64,000 nt of DNA from JADGHX01 sp035760965. Lineage in GTDB: Bacteria > Pseudomonadota > Gammaproteobacteria > Steroidobacterales > Steroidobacteraceae. Each line of letters opens with the position of its first letter. Position 1 is the stretch's first letter. Shown piece after piece: positions 1-8,140 of this stretch. The stretch is taken from positions 1 to 64,000 of the forward strand of contig DASTRY010000027.1 of NCBI GenBank assembly GCA_035760965.1. The letters run 5' to 3'. The notes below the pieces were generated by a model that was given only the letters and a program-made list of their open reading frames with translations, ran no database searches and had not been told where the DNA came from. Made by a program: the position numbers and the translations under genes.

Positions 1-738
1 ACGCAGCGTGAACTCCGGGATGCGCCAGAGCCGGCGGAACAGCGCCGACTGCGTATCGAGCCGATGAATCAACGCCTCGAACTTGGGATCGTCCGCATGC
101 CGGCTGTAGTCGAAGCGCAAACGGGCGATCAGCTTGCGGGCGGTGCTCTCGAGCTCCGCGGCGCTCAGGTGCTCCACCGGGCGCAAGAGCAGGATCTCGA
201 GCAGGTTGCGCTCCGCCGGCGGGATCGCGCCGTAGTCACGATAGATCCCGCAGTTGAGCCGGTTCCAGGCGAGCACGTCCCAGCGCAGGTTCATGGCAAT
301 GGCGGGCACGCTCAACCCCTCGATCAGCCGCACGACCTCGGGCGGCGCCTCCTCGCGCGCATGGTGCCGCGCGCGCGGCACACGGTGCTGGACGAGCGAA
401 AAAAGGTACACGCGCTCGTCCTCCGAGAGCCGCAGGGTGTCGCAGAGGCGTTCGAGCACCTCGTCCGAAACGCGGATGTCACGGCCCTGCTCGAGCCACG
501 CATACCAGCACGCGCTCACGCCGGAGAGGGAGGCCACATCCTCCCGCCGCAAGCCCTCGGTCCGCTTGATCCGCGACCGGGGCAAGCCGAACTCGGCGGG
601 GTCGAGGCGCGCCCGGCAGCGTCGCAAGAACTCGGCGCGCTGCCGATCGACCGGCGAGTGCAGGCGTTTGCGAGTCGTCTTGGGTCGGGTGTGATTCACG
701 GGCCGCGGCGTTCGGCCCTCTGTTTCAGCCCCGCTCAT
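1..738 (-). CDS. MmyB-type XRE family transcriptional regulator (C-terminus cut by window edge)
   Basis: Reading the minus strand from an ATG preceded by AGGAGG four bases upstream gives 246 codons without a stop, running off the left edge. After a basic tail of about 35 residues comes a Cro/C1-type helix-turn-helix (about 50-115) with the family's typical RTEGLRREDVA and GVSACWYAWLEQGRD stretches, then an MmyB-like ligand-binding domain (IAMNLRWDVLAWN). Members of this family are DNA-binding regulators often coupled to oxidoreductase or hydrolase genes. It is divergent from the DUF1592 operon across a 150-bp gap holding a 21-bp palindrome, which suggests it controls itself and that operon; this is inference. 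Family call is firm; ligand and targets unknown. Confidence 0.9.
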   Translation of the reverse strand, partial: MSGAETEGRTPRPVNHTRPKTTRKRLHSPVDRQRAEFLRRCRARLDPAEFGLPRSRIKRTEGLRREDVASLSGVSACWYAWLEQGRDIRVSDEVLERLCDTLRLSEDERVYLFSLVQHRVPRARHHAREEAPPEVVRLIEGLSVPAIAMNLRWDVLAWNRLNCGIYRDYGAIPPAERNLLEILLLRPVEHLSAAELESTARKLIARLRFDYSRHADDPKFEALIHRLDTQSALFRRLWRIPEFTLR

Positions 739-786
739 CGTGCCTCCTGGTGGTTCCGTCGAGCCTATGACTGCCACTAACAGGAT

Positions 787-807
787 GCGCATCAACTTTT
801 GATGCGC
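787..807. promoter_or_regulatory. Perfect palindrome between divergent genes, probable operator
   Basis: Two perfect 9-bp arms, GCGCATCAA and TTGATGCGC, flank CTT in the gap between the MmyB-type regulator (start 738) and the DUF1592 operon (start 891). The symmetry, length and divergent position fit an operator for a dimeric helix-turn-helix protein. It is not an FNR/CRP box, because the ATCAA and TTGAT halves are in the opposite order with a 3-base spacer. Confidence 0.6.
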
Positions 808-890
808 GTGTTCGCGGCAGCCCCTGGCGCCTGCATAATCCGTTGCGTATTTTTTTTCGCGACCAAACGATAACGCGGACCCGAGGCTTG

Positions 891-3386
891 ATGCGAACGC
901 TGCTCGCAGTATTGATCGAGGCATGGAAGCCTGCGGTTCTCGTGCTGGCAGCGGGTGCGGTCGCCGCGGCCTCTCCGAGCACTGCTCCCCCTGCCGGAAC
1001 GGCAAGCCCATCCGGCGCCGCCGACCACTGGCGGTTGATAGAGCAACGCTGCGAGAAGTGTCACAACAGCGAGGACTGGGCCGGCGGCCTCGCGTTCGAC
1101 ACCCTGTCGCCGGACGACATCGCGCAGGACGCGGAAACTTGGGAAAAGGCAGTGCGCAAGCTGCGCGGCCGGCTCATGCCGCCCCCCGGTAATCCGCAGC
1201 CCGACCAACAGACGATCGATGAGTTCGTGAGCTGGATGGAAGGCCAGCTCGATGCCGCCGCGGGCGAGCATCCCTCACCCGGCAGCGTCGGTCTGCACCG
1301 GCTGAACCGCACCGAGTACGCGCGCTCCATCAAAGCCATGTTGGGCCTCGACATCGACGTGAAGACGATGCTGCCCAACGACGTTTCGAGCGACGGCTTC
1401 GACAACATCGCGGCGGTGCTGCGGACCTCGCCGGCGTTTCTGGAGCAGTACATCACGGCCGCACGCAACATAAGCCGTCAGGCGATCGGCCGCGTCACCG
1501 GCAAGCCGAGCAGCCGGCAGTACCGTGTGAGCAGCGCGCTCGATCAGTCGACGCACATCGACGGGCTGCCCCTCGGCACGCGCGGCGGCATGGTGGTCGA
1601 GCACTACTTCCCCGCCGACGGCGAGTACGAGTTCAACATCCGCGACTTCTTCTTCATGGGCGCGGGGTACGTCACCAAGATCGATCAGCCGCACACGGTC
1701 CTCCTGACGATCGACGACAACCGCGTGTTCGAAGGCTCGTTCGGCGGGCCCAAGGACCTCGAGGACGTCGACAAGCGTCAGGCCGCCGCGGCGGACGAGA
1801 TGCAGCAGCGGTTCAATCACATCCGCGTGCGGGTCAAGGCGGGCGCGCATCGCGTGGGCGTCGCGTTCATCCAGCGCTCGTTCGCCGAGTCGGATTCACC
1901 GCTGCAGCCGATCGCGATGCTGCCCGAGATGGAACGCGCGCCGACGATTCCGGGCTTCGACATCTCCGGTCCATTCAACGCCACGGGCGTGGGCGACACG
2001 GAGAGCCGGCATCGCGTGTTCATCTGCCGGCCCAATTCGCCGGCGGAAGAGATGCCCTGTGCGCGCCGCATTCTCGCGCACCTCGCGACGCAGGCGTTTC
2101 GCCGCCCGGTGAACGAGCAGGATCTGGAGGCGCCGCTCGCGTTCTACACCGAGGGCCGCAAGGAAGGCGGCGATTTCGATGCCGGCATCGAGAGCGGCCT
2201 CACGGCGATTCTCTCGAGCACGAAATTCCTGTATCGCGTGGAGCCGCTGCCGCAGACCGTGAAGACCAGCGACGGCGGCGCCCCGACGGTGACCGAGCTG
2301 GACGGCATCTCGCTCGCGTCGCGTCTTTCGTTCCTGATGTGGAGCGAGGGGCCGGACTCGCAGCTCATCGACGCGGCCGCGGCCGGCAAGCTGCGCGACC
2401 CGCAGGTGCTCGACGCGCAGGTCGATCGCATGCTGGCGGACCCGCGCTCGGAATCGCTCGTCACGAACTTCGCGTTCCAGTGGCTGAACGTGAACAAGAT
2501 CGACAGCATCGAGCCGACGCCGGACCTCTATCCGGACTTCGACGCCAACCTGCGCCGCAGCTTGCGCGAAGAAATGCGGCTCTTCCTCGACAGCATCCTG
2601 CGTGGCAATCGCAGCGTGCTGGATCTGCTGAGCTCGGATCAGACCTTCCTCAACGAGCGCCTCGCGCGCCACTATGGCGTGCCGAACATCCGCGGCGATC
2701 AGTTCCGGCCGGTGCGTCTCAGCGATCCGAACCGCTGGGGTCTGCTCGGCAAGGGCGCCATCCTGATGGGCACGTCCTACGGCAACCGCACGGCGCCCGT
2801 GCTGCGCGGCGCGTGGATTCTCGAGAACCTCACCGGCACGCCGCCAGAATCGCCGCCGCCCGGCGTGCAGGCGTTCAAGGAAACCGAGCCCGGCAAGAAA
2901 GTGCTCACCGTGCGCGAGCGGCTCGAGCAACATCGCAGCAATCCGTCGTGCAACGGCTGCCACGGCGTGCTCGACCCGCTCGGATTTGCGCTGGAGAACT
3001 TCGATGTCGTCGGCGCGTGGCGCGCGAAAGATCTCGATGCCGGCACGGCGATCGACTCGCGCGGCACGCTCGCGGACGGCACCGACGTGAGCGGACCGGC
3101 CGAGCTGCGCGCGGCCCTGCTCCGCCGTCCCGATCAAATCGTGCAGACTGTGACCGAGAAGCTGATGACGTTCGCGCTCGGGCGCAGCCTCACGTATCGC
3201 GACATGCCGATGGTGCGAGCGATCGTCCGCCAGGTTGCGAACGAGGGCAACACGTTCGCGGCCATCATCAAGGGCGTCGTGAAGAGCCCGGCATTTCGGA
3301 TGCGCGAGGTGCCCGCCGCGGCCGTCACTCAGCAAGCCGCGCTGACCGGCCCGGCAGCGGGCGCGGGCACGGATTCGAGGAGATGA
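891..3386 (+). CDS. DUF1592/DUF1588/DUF1587/DUF1585/DUF1595 cytochrome-like exported protein
   Basis: 831 residues from the ATG at 891, chosen because it directly precedes a hydrophobic signal segment; an upstream TTG at 843 is in frame. Order of domains: N-terminal CxxCH (CEKCH, 54-58) with a PPPG loop as in PSCyt/DUF-type cytochromes, DUF1587 (LHRLNRTEYARSI), DUF1595 (AFRRPVNEQD), DUF1592 (LASRLSFLMW), DUF1588 with a second CxxCH (CNGCH, 687-691), and DUF1585 at the end (FALGRSLTYRD). The CxxCH motifs imply covalent c-type haem and hence periplasmic location. The family was first noted in planctomycetes; its reaction is not known. Its stop overlaps the next start (ATGA), and the usual DUF1552 partner follows. 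Confidence 0.92.
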   Translation: MRTLLAVLIEAWKPAVLVLAAGAVAAASPSTAPPAGTASPSGAADHWRLIEQRCEKCHNSEDWAGGLAFDTLSPDDIAQDAETWEKAVRKLRGRLMPPPGNPQPDQQTIDEFVSWMEGQLDAAAGEHPSPGSVGLHRLNRTEYARSIKAMLGLDIDVKTMLPNDVSSDGFDNIAAVLRTSPAFLEQYITAARNISRQAIGRVTGKPSSRQYRVSSALDQSTHIDGLPLGTRGGMVVEHYFPADGEYEFNIRDFFFMGAGYVTKIDQPHTVLLTIDDNRVFEGSFGGPKDLEDVDKRQAAAADEMQQRFNHIRVRVKAGAHRVGVAFIQRSFAESDSPLQPIAMLPEMERAPTIPGFDISGPFNATGVGDTESRHRVFICRPNSPAEEMPCARRILAHLATQAFRRPVNEQDLEAPLAFYTEGRKEGGDFDAGIESGLTAILSSTKFLYRVEPLPQTVKTSDGGAPTVTELDGISLASRLSFLMWSEGPDSQLIDAAAAGKLRDPQVLDAQVDRMLADPRSESLVTNFAFQWLNVNKIDSIEPTPDLYPDFDANLRRSLREEMRLFLDSILRGNRSVLDLLSSDQTFLNERLARHYGVPNIRGDQFRPVRLSDPNRWGLLGKGAILMGTSYGNRTAPVLRGAWILENLTGTPPESPPPGVQAFKETEPGKKVLTVRERLEQHRSNPSCNGCHGVLDPLGFALENFDVVGAWRAKDLDAGTAIDSRGTLADGTDVSGPAELRAALLRRPDQIVQTVTEKLMTFALGRSLTYRDMPMVRAIVRQVANEGNTFAAIIKGVVKSPAFRMREVPAAAVTQQAALTGPAAGAGTDSRR

Positions 3387-4711
3387 CCATGTTCCTGACC
3401 CAGAAACATCTGTCACGACGAACGGTGCTCCGTGGCATGGGTGCGGCGGTCGCGCTGCCGTTCCTCGATGCGATGGTTCCGGCCGCGACCGCAATGGCGA
3501 ACACGCCGGCGGCGCCTAAGCCGCGGCTCGGATTCTTCTATTTCCCGCACGGCGCGATCATGGAGAAGTGGACGCCCGAGAAGTCCGGCACCGATTTCGA
3601 GCTGAGCCCCATTCTCACGCCGCTCGCACCCTTCCGCTCGCATCTGACCGTCGTCAGCAACATCGGCAACAAGCCGGCGGAGAGTCGCGCGGTGCATGCG
3701 CTGGTGCCGGCGACGTGGCTCTCGTGCGTGCATCCAAAAGAGAGCATCACGCCGAACATGGCGCCGACCGTCGATCAGATCGCGGCTCAGCAGATCGGGC
3801 AGGACACCGCGTGGCCGTCGCTCGAAGTGGCTACCGCGCAGGGGCACGGCGTCGGGAGTGCCTGCGAGCGCGGATACGGGTGCAGTTACTCCGGCACGCT
3901 GTCGTTCCGTAACGCGAGCACGCCTCTGCCGATCGAAAGCAATCCGCGACAGCTGTTCCTGCGCCTGTTCGGGCAGGGCGATACGCCCGAAGAGCGCGCG
4001 TATCTCGCCCGGCAGACGTCGAGCATCCTCGACATGATCTCGTCCGAGGCGGCCTCGCTCAGCAAGCGCCTCGGACCGGCCGATCGCGCCACGCTCAGCG
4101 ACTACCTCGACAGCGTGCGCGAGATCGAGCGGCGCGTGAACAACTCCGCGCACGGTGACCTCGCGAAGCTGCAGCTACCCGAGGCTCCCGGCGCGACTTC
4201 GGACAACTTCGATGAGCATCTGAACCTGATGTTCGATTTGATGGCGCTCGCCTATCAGGGCAATCTCACGCGCATCCAGAGCTTCATGATCGCCGCCGAA
4301 GTGAGCGAGCAGACCTACAATCACATCGGCGTGCCGGACGCGTTCCACGCCCTCTCGCACCACGCCAACGACGAGGCGAAGAAGGCGCGTCTCGTGAAGA
4401 TCCAGCGCTATCACACCGAGTGCTTCGCGAAGTTCCTCACCAAGCTGTCGAAGATGCAGGAAGGCGACGGCACGATGCTCGATCACGCGCTGTTCCTGTA
4501 CGGCAGCAACATGAGCAACAGCAACGCGCACAACCAGTATCCGCTGCCGACCGCGCTCATCGGGCGGGCGTGCGGAAAAGTGAAAGGCGGCCAGCACATC
4601 AACTTCGCCGAGCGGACGCCGCTCGCGAACGTGCTGCTGACGATGCTCCAGCGCACGGGCGTGCAGATCGACAAGGTCGGCGACAGCACCGGGCCGATCG
4701 CCGAGATCTAA
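3383..4711 (+). CDS. DUF1552 domain protein, Tat-exported
   Basis: 442 residues starting at the ATG that overlaps the preceding stop by four bases, behind GAGGAG. The N-terminus carries a twin-arginine signal (SRRTVLRGMGAAVALPFLDAM), so the protein is exported folded, presumably with a cofactor or metal. The remainder matches the DUF1552 family throughout (FFYFPHGAIMEKW, LFLYGSNMSNSNAHNQ, near the sulfatase/DUF1501-like fold). DUF1552 genes are found next to DUF1592-type genes in planctomycetes, myxobacteria and gammaproteobacteria; function is unknown. Position and coupling indicate that it works with the haem protein in the periplasm. Confidence 0.92.
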   Translation: MTMFLTQKHLSRRTVLRGMGAAVALPFLDAMVPAATAMANTPAAPKPRLGFFYFPHGAIMEKWTPEKSGTDFELSPILTPLAPFRSHLTVVSNIGNKPAESRAVHALVPATWLSCVHPKESITPNMAPTVDQIAAQQIGQDTAWPSLEVATAQGHGVGSACERGYGCSYSGTLSFRNASTPLPIESNPRQLFLRLFGQGDTPEERAYLARQTSSILDMISSEAASLSKRLGPADRATLSDYLDSVREIERRVNNSAHGDLAKLQLPEAPGATSDNFDEHLNLMFDLMALAYQGNLTRIQSFMIAAEVSEQTYNHIGVPDAFHALSHHANDEAKKARLVKIQRYHTECFAKFLTKLSKMQEGDGTMLDHALFLYGSNMSNSNAHNQYPLPTALIGRACGKVKGGQHINFAERTPLANVLLTMLQRTGVQIDKVGDSTGPIAEI

Positions 4712-4715
4712 CTGC

Positions 4716-6257
4716 ATGAGACGACACTGGCTCGCACTGGCGTTGATTTGTCTCGCGACGCGCGCGGCGCTCGGCGTTGAGGGCGTTGTCGACGTGCCGG
4801 AGAAGCCCGCGCCTCTCGTCGAGGCGGTGCGCGCTAAAGACTCGGTGCGCGCAATGGAGCTCCTCGCGGCGCATGCCGACGTGAATCAGCGAACGTCGGA
4901 CGGCACGAGCGCGCTGCACTGGGCCGTTTACAACAACGATGTGGCGCTCGTCGATCACCTGCTCGCGGCGCATGCGGACCCCAACGCGAAGAACGATTAC
5001 GGCTCGACGCCGCTATCGGAAGCCGCCGTCGTCGGCAATGCGGAGGTCGTGAGGAAGTTGCTGAAAGCAGGTGCGGACGTCGAATCGCCGAATCGGGACG
5101 GTCAGACCGCGCTGATGATCGTCGCGCGCACGAGCAATCTCGACGTCGCAAAGCTGCTGCTCGATCACGGCGCGGCGGTGGACGCGCGCGAGCAGTGGCG
5201 CGGTCAGACGGCGCTCATGTGGGCCGCGGCCGAGGCGCAACCCGAGATGGTGCGCCTCCTCATCAAGCACCACGCGGACGTGAATGCGCGCTCCCATCTG
5301 AACAACTTCGAGCGGCAAGTCACCGCAGAGCCGCGCATGCAGGCGCGGCCGCCGGGTGGGTTCACGCCGCTGCTCTACGCCGCGCGCAAGGGCTGCGTCG
5401 CTTGCGCGAAGTATCTCGTCGACGGCGGCGCCGATATCAACCTCACCGACCCGGAGGGTGTGACGCCGCTGCTGCTGGCCACGCTGAATCTGAACTTCGA
5501 TGTCGCGGCCTTCCTCATCGAGCGCGGCGCGAACGTGAACAAGTGGGACACCTGGGGCCGCTCGCCCCTCTACGCCGCCGTCGACATGAACACGTTGCCG
5601 GTCGGTGGGCGCGCGGATCGACCCTCGTCGAGCCGGACGACGGGGCTGCAACTCATCAAGATGCTGCTCGACGCCGGCGCAAATCCGAACCTGCAGTTGA
5701 AGCTCTTCCCTCCGTATCGCTCGCTGCGCGACGACCGCGGCGCCGATAGCCTGCTGACGGTGGGCACGACGGCGCTGCTGCGTGCCGCGAAGGCCGGCGA
5801 TATCGAAGCAATGAAGCTCTTGCTGGCGCACGGTGCAAATCCCAATCTGCCGAACGAGCGCGGCATCACTCCGTTGATGGCCGCGGCGGGCAACGGCTCG
5901 GCCAGTCTCGACACGCGCGGCCGCTACAAGACCGAAGCGCAATCGATCGAGGCGGTGCAGCTGCTGCTGGCGGCGGGCGTCGATATCAACCAGCGCGACG
6001 GCCAGGGACAGACCGCTCTGCACGGCGCGGCGCAGTGGGGCTGGAACGAGCTGATCAAGACGATGGTGGCGAACAACGCCGACGTGATGGTGAAGGACGC
6101 GCACGGTCGGACTGCGGCGGACATTGCGATGGGCAACAACGCGCTCGCATCCGGTCGGGCCGGGTCTGCGGCGCATCCCGAGACTGCGGCCCTGTTGAAG
6201 CAGCTCATGGCCAAAGCGAGTCTGCCCATCGCCGAAAACGCACCGAGCGCGCAATGA
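4716..6257 (+). CDS. Exported ankyrin-repeat protein
   Basis: 513 residues; the start lies four bases after the previous stop. A signal peptide (basic MRRHW, hydrophobic stretch, cleavage near ALG) is followed by about ten ankyrin repeats with the standard TALHWA/GADVN and TPLMxAA consensus cores, spanning residues 25-500. Ankyrin arrays bind proteins; an exported one in this operon probably scaffolds the DUF1592/DUF1552 pair or a substrate protein. Several inter-repeat loops are unusually long (around 200 and 300). No enzymatic domain is visible. Confidence 0.9.
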   Translation: MRRHWLALALICLATRAALGVEGVVDVPEKPAPLVEAVRAKDSVRAMELLAAHADVNQRTSDGTSALHWAVYNNDVALVDHLLAAHADPNAKNDYGSTPLSEAAVVGNAEVVRKLLKAGADVESPNRDGQTALMIVARTSNLDVAKLLLDHGAAVDAREQWRGQTALMWAAAEAQPEMVRLLIKHHADVNARSHLNNFERQVTAEPRMQARPPGGFTPLLYAARKGCVACAKYLVDGGADINLTDPEGVTPLLLATLNLNFDVAAFLIERGANVNKWDTWGRSPLYAAVDMNTLPVGGRADRPSSSRTTGLQLIKMLLDAGANPNLQLKLFPPYRSLRDDRGADSLLTVGTTALLRAAKAGDIEAMKLLLAHGANPNLPNERGITPLMAAAGNGSASLDTRGRYKTEAQSIEAVQLLLAAGVDINQRDGQGQTALHGAAQWGWNELIKTMVANNADVMVKDAHGRTAADIAMGNNALASGRAGSAAHPETAALLKQLMAKASLPIAENAPSAQ

Positions 6258-7180
6258 ATCGCCGCTCGTTCCTCACGCAGGTGGTGCCCGGCGCTGCGGC
6301 GCTCTCCTTGCTTCGCGCCGAAGCGGCGCACGGTGCCGCGCACGCCGAGCTGACCACGACCGATCTCGCCGAGCGCTTGTTCGTGATTTCCGGCGGCGGC
6401 GGGAATGTCACGGTGTTCGATTCGAGCGAAGGCGTGCTGCTGGTGGATGGCGGCTCACCCGAGCGTTCGGCGGACGTGCTGAAGCTGGTCAAGCGGCGCA
6501 CGGGCTCGTCGAAGGTACACACGCTCTTCAATACGCACTGGCACTGGGATCAGACGGGCTCGAATGCGACGCTCGGCAAGGCCGGCACGCGCATCATCGC
6601 GCACGAGAACACGCGACTGTGGCTCACGACCGACGTGGACTCGAAATGGGAACATCGCACCTACCCGCCCCTGCCCGCGACGGCGCAACCCAGCAAGACG
6701 TTCTACACGAGTGAGACGCTCGCCTTCGGCGGTGAAACGATCGAGTACGGCTATCTGCCGCAGGCGCACACCGACGGCGACATCTACGTGTTCTTCAAGA
6801 ACGCGAACGTGCTCGTCGCGGGCGATGTCGTGACCGTGGGCGCATACCCGGTCTCGGACTACTGCACGAACGGCTGGATCGGCGGGATGGCGAACGGCAC
6901 GAAGACGCTGCTCGATCTGTGCGACCCGAGCACGCGAGTGGTTCCCGGCAAGGGGCCCGTGCAGACGCGTGCCGACGTCGAAGCCGAGAACGCGATGCTC
7001 TCCGACCTGAAGGTGAAGCTCTCGCACCTCCTTGCGCAAGGGATGAGCGCGCAGGACATGATCGCCGCGGCGCCGACGCGCGACTACGACGCGAAGTGGG
7101 GCGATCCGCAGCTCTTCATCGCGAACGCGTGGCCGGGGCTCGTGTGGCGAGCGCGCGAGCTGGGCGTTTCGATCGTCTGA
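6254..7180 (+). CDS. Tat-exported metallo-beta-lactamase fold hydrolase
   Basis: 308 residues, start overlapping the ankyrin gene by ATGA. N-terminus MNRRSFLTQVV with a hydrophobic stretch looks like a Tat signal. The MBL-fold zinc motif HxHxD is present (HWHWD, 95-99), followed by the second-shell motifs HTDGD and AGDVV. The sequence resembles the SoxH/quinoprotein-relay-associated and carbapenemase-like MBL-fold branch rather than glyoxalase II. Substrate not predictable. It is the last gene of the four-gene exported operon. Confidence 0.88.
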   Translation: MNRRSFLTQVVPGAAALSLLRAEAAHGAAHAELTTTDLAERLFVISGGGGNVTVFDSSEGVLLVDGGSPERSADVLKLVKRRTGSSKVHTLFNTHWHWDQTGSNATLGKAGTRIIAHENTRLWLTTDVDSKWEHRTYPPLPATAQPSKTFYTSETLAFGGETIEYGYLPQAHTDGDIYVFFKNANVLVAGDVVTVGAYPVSDYCTNGWIGGMANGTKTLLDLCDPSTRVVPGKGPVQTRADVEAENAMLSDLKVKLSHLLAQGMSAQDMIAAAPTRDYDAKWGDPQLFIANAWPGLVWRARELGVSIV

Positions 7181-7304
7181 GCGAGCCGGACGAACGCGCT
7201 CGCCATCGCGATTGGCTGAGCGACTCGAGTGTTGCGAATGTCGCGCAGAGTTCGGCCGCCGCAGCGGCGGATCGCCTCAACGAGCGAGGCGCTTCTCGAG
7301 CGAA

Positions 7305-8048
7305 TCAGGCGCGCCGCGGCGGGCCGCTGTCCGCGGTCCACTGCAGCTCGCGCCGCGCTTTCTCGGCGCTGACCTCGGCGTTCGGCCCGACGATGTTGTA
7401 GATCCCGGGTCGCTGGGCTTCCAGCGCCAGCACCGTCGCCCACGCGGCCGCATCGACGTGCAGCGGGAGCGTCTTGCCCGTTGCGTCGGGCGCGCCGGTC
7501 CCCGGACCGAACAGCTGGCCGAAGCGCAGCACCACCCCTCTCAGTCCGGGTGTGTTCATGACCGCTTGCTCCAGCGCGATGACGCCCGCCATCGTGACGC
7601 CGCGCGAGCCCGTTGCTGCCGTGTCGAGCGCAGATTCCTCTGTATACGGAAGGCGATCGCTCTTCCGATACACCCACGCAATGCTCTCAGCGACCATGAC
7701 CCCAACGCCAGCCTCGCGCGCGGCGTTGAGGAGACTAGCCGTACCCTCGGCACGAACACGCGCGTTGCGGTGAACGGCCTCCGCCATCTTGCTCGGGTCG
7801 AGACCGGGCGGCAGGTCCGTGAGCATGTGAATCACGGCGTCAGGCCGCGCGGCTCGCATCATCTGCGTGAGCGCGGGTGTGTCGTACACGTTGCCCACCA
7901 TCGGCACGGCCCCTTGCGCCAAAAGCGCGGGCGCCTTTTCCGCAGATCGTGTGAGCCCAAACACGCGATAACCGCGCGACACCAAAAGCGGCGTGAGCCG
8001 CGCACCGATGGCGCCCGTGGCGCCGGCAATGAACACTGTGCTGGCCAT
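7305..8048 (-). CDS. NAD(P)-dependent epimerase/SDR family protein
   Basis: 247 residues. The Rossmann dinucleotide motif GATGAIG (9-15) opens the protein, followed by the extended-SDR core; AESIAWVY replaces the more usual catalytic YxxxK neighbourhood and the expected Tyr/Lys pair is not evident in its standard place, so it may be an atypical SDR (NmrA-like or reductase) rather than a true sugar epimerase. Convergent with the MBL gene and upstream on the same strand of nothing obviously related. Substrate unknown. Confidence 0.85.
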   Translation of the reverse strand: MASTVFIAGATGAIGARLTPLLVSRGYRVFGLTRSAEKAPALLAQGAVPMVGNVYDTPALTQMMRAARPDAVIHMLTDLPPGLDPSKMAEAVHRNARVRAEGTASLLNAAREAGVGVMVAESIAWVYRKSDRLPYTEESALDTAATGSRGVTMAGVIALEQAVMNTPGLRGVVLRFGQLFGPGTGAPDATGKTLPLHVDAAAWATVLALEAQRPGIYNIVGPNAEVSAEKARRELQWTADSGPPRRA

Positions 8049-8140
8049 AGGGTTGCATCAAATCACCAAGCAGGTCCGGTCGAAAGAACCAGAATCGAGC
8101 AAATGCGCCGTACCAGTCTCAGTGGGTCGCCCGCATCGGC

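Noticed and set aside
787..807. FNR-type site
   Set aside because: The ATCAA and TTGAT halves are in the reverse order with a 3-base spacer, unlike TTGAT-N4-ATCAA.
1896..3494. 532-codon minus-strand frame across the DUF1592 gene
   Set aside because: Arg/His/Ala-rich composition without any domain, wholly antisense to a clear gene; typical high-GC shadow.
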